This document shows positions 40,349 through 49,608 of a DNA stretch of 64,000 bases, piece after piece. Location of the stretch: the NCBI GenBank assembly GCA_039105265.1, contig JAPFFF010000015.1:558001-622000 (forward strand). Reading direction: 5' to 3'. This stretch comes from Tritrichomonas musculus (lineage: Eukaryota; Parabasalia; Tritrichomonadida; Tritrichomonadidae). A model generated the notes under the pieces. The model made no database searches and was not told the DNA's origin. It was given only the letters and a program-made list of their open reading frames with translations. Position numbers and translations under genes: made by a program. Position 1 is the first letter of the stretch. Each line of letters opens with the position of its first letter.

Positions 40349-40886
40349 TTTGATAAATGTGTTCTTTATTTTGGTGGCTTCTTTGTAGGCTTAGTATTCT
40401 TTCTTTTGTTGGTTAAACTCTTCTTCTTTCTGTTTTATTAGTTCGTTTCGTTTATCATCCAACATTTGCGTTTGCTCTTTAGCAAGCTGTGGTATAATGT
40501 GGTTCTCTCTTATAATTTCGTTTATTAATTCTTCTCTTGCATCTTTAAATCGATTCTCTTCTTTATCTTCCTTTATTCGTTTGGTTGTTCTGTTTATGCT
40601 CTCTTGTGGGTACTCTATTAATTGCTTATCGATTGGTTTAAACACTATCGGAACGTTATAAGTTGTTAGTTAGCTTATATTCTTCTTTGTTTGGAATCAT
40701 AAACGACACATCGGGCAATCTATTAGCTCTACATCTTCGGCTTTACTGCTATCTTTTGCGATACAAGGAGTAAAGTAAGTGTTTCGGTTCGAGAGATAAG
40801 TTATTAATTCGTTAAATACAAACAATTTGTTAACTATTTTTATTAGTTCCTTTTTATATGTTCTCTGTATAATAAAGCAGCTTATC

Positions 40887-41650
40887 TTATCCTTCTTCGA
40901 TTGTTCGCTTAAAGGATAGCAACACAATCGGACAATTAAACGAATATAATTTAAGTATGTTCGATAACTTGTTTGTCATAATGTTCTTAATATAAAAGCC
41001 GCTAATCTTGTTTGTTAGCTTGTTTATCGAATAAGAAAACATTGCTAGACTGTTATCGAAGTCCACTATACAAAGATTATATTTAATTGCTCCAAGTAAT
41101 AGCATCCATTGTTTAGATATGCTGTTATAGAATATAAGCTTTGGAGGCAATAGAGAAACAAGATAATCGAAGTGTTCGTTAATGTATTCTTCTGTTATTG
41201 CTTGGTTTTCGATATAAAATGTTATTTCTAATCTTAAAAGGTCAGTTTTGAGAGATTTATTAATAGCTTCTTTTAATATCTGTTCGGAATTGTTTGTCCA
41301 ATGGCTGTAATGGTTTCCAACACGACTGCGAGCACTGGGCGACTCCATCGATTGCACAAATTTGTTATCAAACTTATATCGAACAGTACCAAAAGAAGAA
41401 TTCGTTATAAATGTTAAACAATTGGCACCAACAGAATTCTTATTATCGATAATTGTTTTAATCGGTTTATTTGTGCTATATCTCGAATTAATCCTATTTA
41501 ATTCTTCTTCGTTATATATTTCTTCGTTTATTAAGTCCCCACAATCTTCTAAACCGTCCGATGTATCGCTTGTGTATTCGTCTAATGTATTACATGTATC
41601 TCCTTCCTTTCTAAAGTCTGGCTTGTTTAACAGGTAATCGATAACATCCT
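40887..41650 (-). pseudogene. protein-primed B-family DNA polymerase, N-terminal region (fossil)
   Basis: The open region contains RYKFDNKFVQSMESP, ARSRVGNHYSHW and LLRLEITFYIENQ. These match, in order, the 'Y.K..q..E...vR..~G.h' and 'lR~EiT.Y' blocks of the N-terminal part of Polinton/adenovirus-type protein-primed polymerases. The exonuclease and palm motifs are not seen downstream. This is the main evidence that the 5-kb element is Polinton-related. Confidence 0.5.
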
Positions 41651-41789
41651 TCTTGCTAATGGTTCCACTGTAATCCTGTGTAATATCGATATCGTTTATA
41701 AAGATTCCACTATTGTTAAACTCTTTAATTTTCTCTTTACTGCATACAATATTATGAATCTTATCTAACGGGGCGTCTGGTAAAGATAC

Positions 41790-42370
41790 TTAAATAAACG
41801 GTCTAATGTTTTCTCTATCGACTTTAAACGATGTTGGCTTTATGTTTGTCTTGTTAATTGGTATATCGAACTTATTAAACAATTCTTTAATGTGTTCCGT
41901 GTTGTTGGCAAGAAACGGTGCTATCTCTTTAAGAACTCTATTTAATTGCCTGTCTGCTTTGTTGCTCTCTTCCTTATCTTCCTCTTGTTTGTCGTCGTTT
42001 GTTTCTTTACATTTAATATAGTTTGTTAAAGTCTTATTATGCCTTATAACGTCTTCCAATATTATAAAATAAACTATAATGTTGTCGCAGAATCTGGAAC
42101 ATAATTAAGCTCTTTGTTGTTCGTTCCACTAAGTGTAAAATCGATATCGGCTGTATCGTTAGTGTTTAGGATTCTTATAATGTTATATAACAGTTTTTCG
42201 GCTTTTGTTTTACATTTAGTAGAGAAGTAAGAGACAGGATGCTTAACACCTTCTTTATCAGATATACTGTAATCGAGTTCGCTAATGTTTTCGAAAGTTC
42301 CTTGTTCCTCTGTTGCATGTGTTTCGTCTTTGTTCGTTTGTGGTTTCATTTGTAGAACGAATAAAAACAA
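41790..42370 (-). pseudogene. small minus-strand ORFs inside the right TIR boundary (fossil)
   Basis: Two short acidic/charged frames (42074-42370, opening just inside the right TIR, and 41790-42059). They lie upstream of the polymerase-like region on the same strand. No family is recognised; they are probably the 5' end of the element's main transcription unit. Confidence 0.35.
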
Positions 42371-42977
42371 TTATTGTTTAAACGAAAACACATTAATTGT
42401 ATTCTTCGAATGTTCTGCTATTAGTGGTATTACAAAAATAAAAATATTATTAATTTTGTTTTTTTAGCCGCAGGTCTTCGTGTCGCATGTCGTCGTTTTG
42501 GTCTCTTATGAGAATGAATTAAATGAATTGTCTAATAAATGAGCTCTTCAAGTTCAGCATATAATTCAATAGGTCCGTTGAATTTCTTTAGTTGTTCAAT
42601 GAAATGATTTATCTCTTTAATTACTCCGTCAACGACATCATCATTATCATAGAGGTATTTTAATGCTGGTCTCCAACCTTTTAGCTTTTTGTTGATTCTA
42701 TTAATGAGCTCGCTTAATGTTTCGGCTTGGTTTGACATTTTATAAATTGCTGATAAAAAAATAAAAAAATTTTGAAAGTTCGATTTTTCGTTGTTGTTAT
42801 TTTTGGGAGTTCGTCAATTTATTTAAAATTTGTCTATGCCATTTTGTGAAAGTTTCGAGGGCTAATTTTCAAAAAGTGCCGATTTTTTGAGTCATGGAAC
42901 TGGAGAAATGAAGACGTAAACCCTATGATGAGGGGGTCATTTTTTATCCCCTGTCGTTCTGGTCCTCCTTACTCTCT
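42297..42977 (-). repeat. right 681-bp TIR of the Polinton fossil
   Basis: Inverted copy of 37949-38629. Identity ends abruptly at 42297, where the two inner sequences diverge completely. Confidence 0.85.
42532..42738 (-). CDS. 68-aa TIR-embedded ORF, right copy
   Basis: Identical in sequence to the left copy at 38188-38394 and reading inward from the right end. Confidence 0.5.
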   Translation of the reverse strand: MSNQAETLSELINRINKKLKGWRPALKYLYDNDDVVDGVIKEINHFIEQLKKFNGPIELYAELEELIY

Positions 42978-42983
42978 ACCCTC

Positions 42984-43270
42984 TGAATTATTTTTCTTTT
43001 ATTTTAAATTTAAAAGATAATGATTATATAGTTAATATAACCGAGGATCATCTTAGAAAAAAACTAGCTGAAGTATTACAAAACATCGGTTTAAATCCTT
43101 CCAAATTTTCGTGGCATTCATTTCGTAGACTAGGAGCCACAATGGCATCATTAAATCACATCGATCCTTCTGTTATCAAAACTCATGGCAGGTGGCAAAG
43201 TGAAGCATATTTGCTGTATGTAGACAGAGATCAAGATAATGCAGGCCTTCAAATTACTGATATACTTTAA
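42984..43270 (+). pseudogene. tyrosine recombinase, C-terminal part, right of the Polinton
   Basis: The sequence holds the catalytic C-terminal boxes of tyrosine recombinases: WHSFRRLGATMAS (H-x-x-R), then HGRWQSEAYLLYV (second H/W and the nucleophilic Tyr). It ends at a stop just before the MITE. The same tail occurs, diverged, at 49794-49904. Confidence 0.7.
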
Positions 43271-43305
43271 ACTTAATAAAAAACAAACTTTTTAAATTAA
43301 TTATA

Positions 43306-43673
43306 AACTCTGTCCAAAAATGTTCGACTTAACGTACATAAAAACCGCATTTTCCACTGAAAATTGACTAAAAAAACGATAAAGTGTCGAAAATTTCTTT
43401 TTTCTCTCAAAGCAATGTATTCAATTTTTCAGAAGTTTATTTTTATAATTATCCTTTCAGCAAGCTATTTTTATACAAGGAGCCATGGTTTTTGAAAGAA
43501 ATAGCCACGCCCTTAAGAGGAATTACAACTTTCTTTGGGACATGCGCTACTCTCAGAAAAAAGAGCTTTGGAAAAAACCTTCGAATCACCATAAAGGTGC
43601 ATGAGAAAAAAAAAAAAATGATAATTTGAATACTCTCTCAAAATTCAATTGTCGAACATTTTTGGACAGAGTT
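43306..43673. mobile_element. mariner/Tc1-type MITE
   Basis: A 368-bp segment with perfect inverted ends AACTCTGTCCAAAAATGTTC (43306 onward, plus GAC) and the reverse complement ending at 43673. It is flanked by TA on both sides (43304-43305, 43674-43675), the target duplication of the mariner/Tc1 group. The 81-codon frame inside (43384-43629) shows no transposase motif. It lies inside the outer element, 3' of the recombinase. Confidence 0.7.
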
Positions 43674-43879
43674 TATAATTATTAAATTCAATTTTTTCAC
43701 TTTTTGAGTATATCCGACCAAGATAAATTTTTGGAGAGTTTTTGAATGGAAGAGTTCAAAAACCGGACCATTTGATAGATTTTTTAATTTGTAAGAAGCA
43801 TTCAAAACATAAGGAAGTTTGAAATAAAATAGCCAACTTTGAGACCAATAAATTAACGGCCACCTTTCTTAACTAAGAG

Positions 43880-44199
43880 GTATACTTTTTTTATTCAATT
43901 TTTGTTAATAATGTATAATTATATAGTTCAAATAGCTTCCCGATTCATCCAGCAATTCAAGGAGCCCGATTCGGCTTCACGCAGCCCCGTGGTGATCACT
44001 GGTGCGTATATTCCTGAAAAATTATGTAAAAATAAAAAAATTTATATCAAAAAAAGCATATAGTTATAATTTTTTTGGTTAATTTTCTTAACAGAGTAAG
44101 TCAAATTTCACCTTAAGATGGCGGTTTTTCTTTCAATGAGTAGATACTATTGGAAAGGAAATCCATTCAAAAAGTGGTGTAGAAAAAAACGAATGTCCA
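43880..44199 (+). mobile_element. exon-like unit, copy B, forming the right arm of the outer element
   Basis: Diverged copy of 37140-37469. The frame opens at ATG 43911 (MYNYIVQIASRFIQQFKEPD) and matches copy A apart from conservative or silent changes. The AT-rich continuation is shorter, but the shared end CCTTAAGATGGCGGTTTTT and terminal GTAGAAAAAAACGA are kept. Unlike copy A it lacks the left inverted repeat and is fused to the outer element's internal block at about 43838-43890. Confidence 0.5.
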
Positions 44200-44472
44200 A
44201 GAAAAAGAGCAAAAATAAAATCTATAGTTATATTTATATAATAAAAACTCTGATAGATTTAAACAAACAAGCAATGAAATAATTGAATTTCTGTTACTTT
44301 ATCAATCAAATAAAATAATTACAAGTTTGATTGATTGTGCTATAAAATATCATTACATATTGCTGGATATCCCGATTAATAATTTATTTTATATACCAAA
44401 AATTACATTGACATTAAATTTTTGAATCAAATTTGGTTCATGAAATGATAATATTTAGCAATTCTATACGTC

Positions 44473-46410
44473 TCATTGTTTTGATTGGTCAGTTGTAGAA
44501 TCATTATTTTGGTTAGATTCTTCATACATAAGTCGCCTTAAGTGAGTCTCAGCAGCAGAAAGTTTTGTTAAAGCAAATTGAAAAGGGAGTGATAAAAGCC
44601 TTTCTGGAATGCATGATTGAACAAAGGGAGCGTAGCATTCAAAAAGTTCTTCTAATCCACTCCCAGCAATTACAAATAAAAAAATTGTAAAAACTTTATC
44701 AAATGATATCAAGCATGCTATCTCCTTTTTTTCAAAACAGAGAGAAGCTGTTTTTTCTACTCCTAGTAAGCAAAGTCTAACATTGTTTAGTGCGTCAAGT
44801 GGGTTTGTTGCAAAAATGATTGGGATCAGTGAATTTATTGCAGAAGAAAATCGATTATCGCTTGAAACTACCTCAAAAATGTTGTGGTCCATTGTAAAAT
44901 TGGAATCAACATAAAGTGTAGAATCTTCTGGAGGATCAATCGAAGTGAACGTAAGAGAATTAATGTATTCAAAAAGAGTATGCTTATGTTTTTTATTTAA
45001 ACCTGTTTGGTTATTATTATTATTATTGTTGTTATAATTATCATTATTATGTTGAGTATTATTATTACAATCATTATTATTATTATCATTATTATTATTA
45101 TCATCATTATTATTGTCATCATTATTATTGTCATCATTATTATTGTCATTATTATTATTGTCATTATTATTATTGTCATTATTATTATTGTCATTATTAT
45201 TATTGTCATTATTATTATTGTCATTATTATTATTGTCATTATTATTATTGTCATTATTATTATTGTCATTATTATTATTGTCATTATTATTATTGTCATT
45301 ATTATTATTGTCATTATTATTATTGTCATTATTATTATTGTCATTATTATTATTGTCATTATTATTATTGTCATTATTATTATTGTCATTATTATTATTG
45401 TCATTATTATTATTATGTTCAGTATTTTTATTATCTTTATTGAGATCGCTTTGTTTTTTTGCTTTTTCATTTGTTATAGTGGAATTCAACTGAAAAAAGG
45501 ATAAAGCTTTTCTTGAATATAATTCGTCATATAACAATCTAAAAATAAGTAGAAAAAGTATTGAGTCTGTTGGAGATTCAGGAAGATTGAAATACTTAAT
45601 GATTTTATAGCATAATTCGAGAATACTAGATATTGTGTCAGTAGGTGAGCTAAATTGAAAATTGTCAACAATTTTAAAAAAATCTGTTTTAAACGGAAAA
45701 AAAGATGAAAAGAAAAATTTTTCAAAATCATATTCAAGTGGATTCAATGGGAAAAATGATAATACCTCATCGTTAATTTTTGATAGACTTTGAATAATAC
45801 GTAAAATAATATTCCTCTGATCATTTTTACTTTTGGATAGGTGATTTAAATTGTTTGTTATTTTAACATTAAATTCTTCAAATGATTTTGCCAAATATTT
45901 CAATGAAATGATTTTTTTTGATTCTTTAAAAGAATCTTGATTAAACATATTTATATTAAAATTAAAAATTACATTATCTGGTATAAATTTAAGATTGCTG
46001 TCCTTGGTATTTCCTCTTGAAACAGTATCATCACCGAAAAACAGTAATAGCTCAGCAACATTTTTCGAATATTCTTCAAACTGTTTCCTCTTAAGATTTT
46101 CGATTTTATATTTTATAAATGAATATTTGCTATTTAAAAATGGTGGTAAATTGGTTTTTTGTTTTGAAGGATTAAAATGTTTAGGCGTGAGCATAAAAAT
46201 ATGATCATTGTAGCTTTTTTTCAGAGAGTCGATAATTTTTTTGTGTCTTTCTCCTCTTTTTTGGGAAAATTGTAATGGAATATTATTATCATCGTATGAT
46301 AATGCCTCTTCAAGAATAAGATATGTTATTAAATAAGGATGTTCAACAATCCAATTTGTCATTATATCATTCATGGTGGTGGAGTCGTTAATAATGACTC
46401 CTTCCTCCAT
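44473..46410 (-). CDS. protein with long NNNND repeat, possibly VPS9-like C-terminus
   Basis: A 645-aa frame. Residues about 1-300 are helical (NWIVEHPYLITYLILEEAL opens it). Residues about 330-485 are almost only Asn and Asp, from about two dozen copies of a 15-base unit. Residues about 490-645 return to ordinary helical sequence (SLIPIIFATNPLDALNNVRL, FLFVIAGSGLEELFECYAPF, LPFQFALTKLSAAETHLRRL). The 'D.~.p~~~~~...l..~........y~lT.l.aA' feel of the last part resembles the VPS9 Rab5-exchange domain of trichomonad proteins, but the match is weak. It starts at a normal ATG 46410. The repeat keeps the frame and codes no stop. Confidence 0.7.
   Translation of the reverse strand: MEEGVIINDSTTMNDIMTNWIVEHPYLITYLILEEALSYDDNNIPLQFSQKRGERHKKIIDSLKKSYNDHIFMLTPKHFNPSKQKTNLPPFLNSKYSFIKYKIENLKRKQFEEYSKNVAELLLFFGDDTVSRGNTKDSNLKFIPDNVIFNFNINMFNQDSFKESKKIISLKYLAKSFEEFNVKITNNLNHLSKSKNDQRNIILRIIQSLSKINDEVLSFFPLNPLEYDFEKFFFSSFFPFKTDFFKIVDNFQFSSPTDTISSILELCYKIIKYFNLPESPTDSILFLLIFRLLYDELYSRKALSFFQLNSTITNEKAKKQSDLNKDNKNTEHNNNNDNNNNDNNNNDNNNNDNNNNDNNNNDNNNNDNNNNDNNNNDNNNNDNNNNDNNNNDNNNNDNNNNDNNNNDNNNNDNNNNDNNNNDNNNDDNNNDDNNNDDNNNNDNNNNDCNNNTQHNNDNYNNNNNNNNQTGLNKKHKHTLFEYINSLTFTSIDPPEDSTLYVDSNFTMDHNIFEVVSSDNRFSSAINSLIPIIFATNPLDALNNVRLCLLGVEKTASLCFEKKEIACLISFDKVFTIFLFVIAGSGLEELFECYAPFVQSCIPERLLSLPFQFALTKLSAAETHLRRLMYEESNQNNDSTTDQSKQ
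45052..45414 (-). repeat. 15-bp minisatellite encoding NNNND
   Basis: The unit TCATTATTATTATTG is repeated head to tail with exact 15-base period, near-perfect from about 45139 to 45400 (about 18 units). Variant units (TCATCATTATTATTG) occur toward 45070-45139. Because the unit contains no stop in several frames, long spurious ORFs (poly-Ile/Val and poly-Leu/Ser) arise on both strands. Confidence 0.9.
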
Positions 46411-46676
46411 TTTTATAATTTTTCAAATAATGGTTATATTTTTCAACAGAAAAAAATTATTAAAGTTATATGAAAATTTTGAAATGATAATATGAAATAA
46501 AATACATTTTTATCTTTATTAATTCATAGAATGAATAAATTTTTATATCATAAATATATATTATTTTCATTCTGATAAATAGATAAAAAGATATCATAGC
46601 TAATTGCTTTGAATTAAACAAGAAATATTTGCATCAAATTTTGTTGAATTTTTTTTTTTTGGAGCTTTTTTTCAAT

Positions 46677-46684
46677 TCATTTTT
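46677..46684 (+). promoter_or_regulatory. initiator-like octamer
   Basis: TCATTTTT, 30-37 bases upstream of ATG 46714, after a T-rich stretch. Same octamer as at 30142 and 53507. Confidence 0.35.
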
Positions 46685-46713
46685 ACGTTTACTTAAAAAT
46701 TATATCTGATTAA

Positions 46714-48003
46714 ATGAGCAGCGACGCAGCCAACGAGAATTCTGACTCTGCGCCATCGTCTGCTTCTCCATTTGTTCCTACTTTAAAAATCCGTACTCAT
46801 ACCACTTTTTCAACAGCTAATCTTGGTGGAGCAAAAGGTGATTCAAAAGGTGCTCGATATACTGATGCGGAAGCTTGTCTTGACGCTTATATTCAGAATC
46901 ATAAAAACAAGCCGCCTCTTTCGCTCAAAAGTCGCATTATGCAAGTTATTGTTAGGAGAAAAATCGACGCAGCGGCATGCAAAAATTATGCAGAAGCATC
47001 CAAATTATCAAAAATTGAAGATAAATTGAAAATTTATTTTGAAGAAGCTAAAGAGAGTGATAGGATAAGAAAAAGAAGTTATTATGGTATTAGCTCAAGC
47101 GATCAACTCCGAACTAGGCTATCAAAAATTAATAATGAATATGACAGGAAAATTGAAATATACAAAAGATCTCGTGAACAATTCATGGATCAGTTATACA
47201 ATGATCAGCAACGTGAACTCGCAGAATTTGGCAAAAAATGGAATAATCCAAACAGTTTTTTGGATCTCGCAAAGCCTTCATCTCATTTACTTCAATTACG
47301 AGAAATCGAACGCAAAAAAGCATTATTAATGGATTATGAGGGTGCAAACCAAACCAAAGTTATAGCAGATAAACTTGAAAAGCAAGAAACAGCACAAAGT
47401 CAGCAAAAAGCTGTTCAAGCGATGAAAACGCAATTAAAGCAACTTGAAGCCAAGCATCAACAAGAGATTGAGGGAGCTGAACAATTAACAAAAAGAGGAC
47501 TTGATCATTTATTGAAAGAAAGAGCTTCTATTGTTGAACCATTAGAAAAAGCTCTCAGAAAATCACAAAATATGGAAAAAAGACAACCAGAAAAAAGAAG
47601 ACCAAATTCTCGAATGAATTCAACAATTATTGATGATAGTGTTTCATTTGCGCCAACTACCCAAACAAAATCAGCTAGAGCTCCGTCGCCAGTTGCTTAT
47701 GTTGATGATGAAGTAGAAGACGTAGATTTAGCAACGCCGAGAACTTTCAGAAAAATTTATGATATGCGAGCAACTTCTGGTGTTAAAAGATTAGATTTAG
47801 ATGGAATTGATATAACAAAGTATTTAAAACCAGATAAATCTAATTCAAGAGGTAGATCTAGAACAGCTTTAAGTAATGCTCCACCGAATAATTCAAACTT
47901 GAATGCATCGAATGTAAAAACAACTTCGAATTCTCGTTCAATTATGAATTCTTCATCTTCATTCAGGAGATCAAAATCAACACAAAGATCCCCAAGAAAG
48001 TAG
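46714..48003 (+). CDS. charged coiled-coil protein with Ser/Arg-rich tail
   Basis: A 429-aa protein. Residues 1-60 are low-complexity Ser/Ala/Pro. Residues about 70-290 are helical and charged with coiled-coil character, including RSREQFMDQLYNDQQRELAEF and LKQLEAKHQQEIEGAEQLTKRGL. From about 295 there is a basic, SP/RS-rich tail (SRGRSRTALSN, SSFRRSKSTQRSPRK). The basic SR-like C-terminus suggests nuclear or cytoskeletal binding controlled by phosphorylation. No known family is recognised. The start region is comparatively G+C-rich. Confidence 0.75.
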   Translation: MSSDAANENSDSAPSSASPFVPTLKIRTHTTFSTANLGGAKGDSKGARYTDAEACLDAYIQNHKNKPPLSLKSRIMQVIVRRKIDAAACKNYAEASKLSKIEDKLKIYFEEAKESDRIRKRSYYGISSSDQLRTRLSKINNEYDRKIEIYKRSREQFMDQLYNDQQRELAEFGKKWNNPNSFLDLAKPSSHLLQLREIERKKALLMDYEGANQTKVIADKLEKQETAQSQQKAVQAMKTQLKQLEAKHQQEIEGAEQLTKRGLDHLLKERASIVEPLEKALRKSQNMEKRQPEKRRPNSRMNSTIIDDSVSFAPTTQTKSARAPSPVAYVDDEVEDVDLATPRTFRKIYDMRATSGVKRLDLDGIDITKYLKPDKSNSRGRSRTALSNAPPNNSNLNASNVKTTSNSRSIMNSSSSFRRSKSTQRSPRK

Positions 48004-48365
48004 CATATATTGAAATTTGAATCAGAATTCATTTTTTTTTTTTATTTTAATTCTAATTCTTTTTCATGAACCATCATTTTGGTGTTACTCCTAGAAAAAC
48101 CTGATCTTTTATTTAGTGGATTCTTAATATATTTGTTTGATATTAAAAATTTGTTTTGATCAAATATATATTTTTAATTATCATTTTTTATTATTAACTT
48201 CGGATCAACCGAGTTAAAAGTAGATATATGTGTATACTTGTGGTGGTTTGTATTTTAAAAAATAAATTGAGTGAATAATAAAAAGTGGTGGTATAAAGTA
48301 AGTAATGTGGGTATTATTATGCTAATATAATTTTATATTCCTAAAAAAACAAAAAAATAAATCTG
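48004..48365. other. convergent 3' spacer
   Basis: AT-rich, with no gene supported. The sequences AAGTGGTGGTATAAAG and TTGTGGTGGTTTG lie about 45 bases apart, with no further structure. Confidence 0.35.
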
Positions 48366-48971
48366 TTAATAGTTTTTGGGTTGATTATTTTTGATTGAGC
48401 GAGAAATATGAGATTTAAATTTATCTACTCTTTTGATGTCATCTTGATATGATCTTATAATACGATTTTTTCTTTGAGATGATGGAAGTTGTCGTGTCAT
48501 ATTCGGGCTATGTCTTCTTTCATTGTTGGGTGGAGGTAATTTTCTTGATCTATATTGCTTATCATAATAGTAGTCATCATGGAAGCTACTGCGACTAGAT
48601 TTATGTGTAGAATTTGAGTCCCTTGAATGTCTTGAATCAATTAAAAATTCTGAATTTCTGGAATCGCGTGATGTTTTTGAATTATTTCGATCCTTCCAAT
48701 GTTTGTACTGATCATAATCAAGTTTTTTATCACATAATCGACGTAGATTTTCATATTTTTTAAAATATGAAATTGAAGTCAAAAGTCTAGATGCAAATTC
48801 TTCTTTGATATTCGAAATTTCATTACAAGCAAAACTGTCCAAAGAATCAATTTCAAGCTTAAAAAATTTCTGAAAATTATTTGTTGGAATAATCTCTTTT
48901 TCCTCGCTTTTATTATCATATTTAAGCTGGTCTATTTGATTATCAGAAGCATTATGTTGTCTTCTGCTCAT
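48366..48971 (-). CDS. small basic Ser/Arg/His-rich hypothetical protein
   Basis: A 201-aa protein. The N-terminal half has one predicted helical segment (FQKFFKLEIDSLDSFACNEI to about residue 90). The C-terminal half is basic and Ser/Arg/Asp/His-rich with RDSRNSEFLIDSRHSRDSNS and many Arg/Lys dipeptides. It is divergent with the Rab gene, with 73 bases between start codons. No domain is recognised. Disordered basic tails of this type bind RNA or acidic partners. Confidence 0.6.
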   Translation of the reverse strand: MSRRQHNASDNQIDQLKYDNKSEEKEIIPTNNFQKFFKLEIDSLDSFACNEISNIKEEFASRLLTSISYFKKYENLRRLCDKKLDYDQYKHWKDRNNSKTSRDSRNSEFLIDSRHSRDSNSTHKSSRSSFHDDYYYDKQYRSRKLPPPNNERRHSPNMTRQLPSSQRKNRIIRSYQDDIKRVDKFKSHISRSIKNNQPKNY

Positions 48972-49044
48972 TCAGTTTTAGTTAAAAAATAAAAATTTAA
49001 AGTTTTAAGGTCAAAATTTTCTAAAGAAGATTGTAATTCAATTT

Positions 49045-49608
49045 ATGGATAAAACAAAATTCACAGTTGTATTTTTAGGAAGCACAAATGTAGGAAAAAC
49101 TTGTCTTTTCGAATCTATGATTGGTGGATCGTCTAGTAATCATCTTCCTACAACAAAATGTTCAAGTTTTGTTATTAATAGGGAGTATTCAAATATACTT
49201 GTTTCTATAAATCTATGGGACACAGCTGGACAGGAAAAATTTAGATCAATTACAATACCATATGTTAGGAGTGCAGATGGTATATTTTTAGTATATGATA
49301 TGACGGATATAGTAACATTTGACGAATTAGATGACTTAATTGATCTGATAAGTCATGCTGATGATCCATCAATTTTGTTAATTGGAAATAAAAAAGACTT
49401 AATAACAGATCCAAATTTTGTAATTCCAAATTTAGAAGTATTCAAAGAAAAAGTTAAAGCATTTAATAGCATTGAAACCTCTGCCCTGCTTAATATAAAT
49501 GTTGAAGATGCAATAATTTTAATGATTGAAAACCTTATGAAAAAAAAAAAAATGACTGAAACGAAAGTAGAATTAGAAGAAAATCCAAAGCCACAGCCAT
49601 GTTGTTGA
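49045..49608 (+). CDS. Rab-family small GTPase
   Basis: A 187-aa GTPase with all nucleotide motifs: P-loop GSTNVGKT (12-19), switch I Thr in LPTTKCSSF (36-37), DTAGQEKFRSI (59-69), GNKKDL and ETSAL. It ends in CC, the Rab-type double geranylgeranylation signal. WDTAGQEKFRSI and YVRSADGIFLVYDMTD are Rab signature blocks. Subfamily cannot be told; switch I (TTKCSSFVI) is divergent from the usual TIGVEF. It acts in vesicle transport. It shares a 73-bp gap with a divergent gene; TCAATTT just before the ATG is initiator-like. Confidence 0.9.
   Translation: MDKTKFTVVFLGSTNVGKTCLFESMIGGSSSNHLPTTKCSSFVINREYSNILVSINLWDTAGQEKFRSITIPYVRSADGIFLVYDMTDIVTFDELDDLIDLISHADDPSILLIGNKKDLITDPNFVIPNLEVFKEKVKAFNSIETSALLNINVEDAIILMIENLMKKKKMTETKVELEENPKPQPCC

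Larger units (their letters stand above)
37949..42977. mobile_element. Polinton/Maverick-type fossil, compact, with 681-bp TIRs
   Basis: A 5029-bp virus-like element inserted in the recombinase gene. The terminal inverted repeats are 681 bp each (37949-38629, 42297-42977) without gaps and with only about two differences. A 6-bp direct repeat ACCCTC (37943-37948, 42978-42983) flanks it; 6 bp is the Polinton duplication size. The right end begins with AG, as Polinton ends do. Parts seen: a 68-aa ORF in each TIR, a minus-strand region resembling the N-terminal part of protein-primed B-family DNA polymerase, and several small ORFs. No polymerase palm, integrase, capsid or packaging ATPase is visible. 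The copy is broken, with several interruptions and large losses, yet near-identical TIRs indicate a recent insertion. Confidence 0.75.
36785..44199 (+). mobile_element. outer TIR element carrying a tyrosine recombinase, with nested insertions
   Basis: The two ends are inverted copies of each other: TGGTAATCGTATTTTTC at 36785 and, inverted, TGGACATTCGTTTTTTTC ending at 44199. Both continue into CTACACCACTTTTTGAA. A further inverted block containing AGGTGGCCGTTAATTTATT lies at about 36880-36900 and 43838-43870. AGAAAAAG flanks both sides (36777-36784, 44200-44207), a possible 8-bp target duplication but low in complexity. Inside are a decayed tyrosine recombinase gene split by the Polinton fossil, a mariner-type MITE and two exon-like units. 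Without the Polinton the element would be about 2.4 kb. Recombinase plus TIRs is not a textbook combination; Cryptons have no TIRs. Confidence 0.55.

Noticed and set aside
39331-42370. Capsid, integrase or packaging ATPase genes in the 5-kb fossil
   Set aside because: No Walker A motif, integrase DDE/HHCC pattern or capsid-size ORF is present in the visible frames.
43384-43629. 81-aa ORF as a mariner transposase
   Set aside because: Too short, no D,D or helix-turn-helix motif; it lies within a MITE bounded by perfect inverted repeats.
45007-45504. Plus-strand ORFs of 165 and 126 aa made of Ile/Val or Leu/Ser repeats
   Set aside because: They are antisense translations of the 15-bp NNNND minisatellite, whose unit has no stop in these frames.
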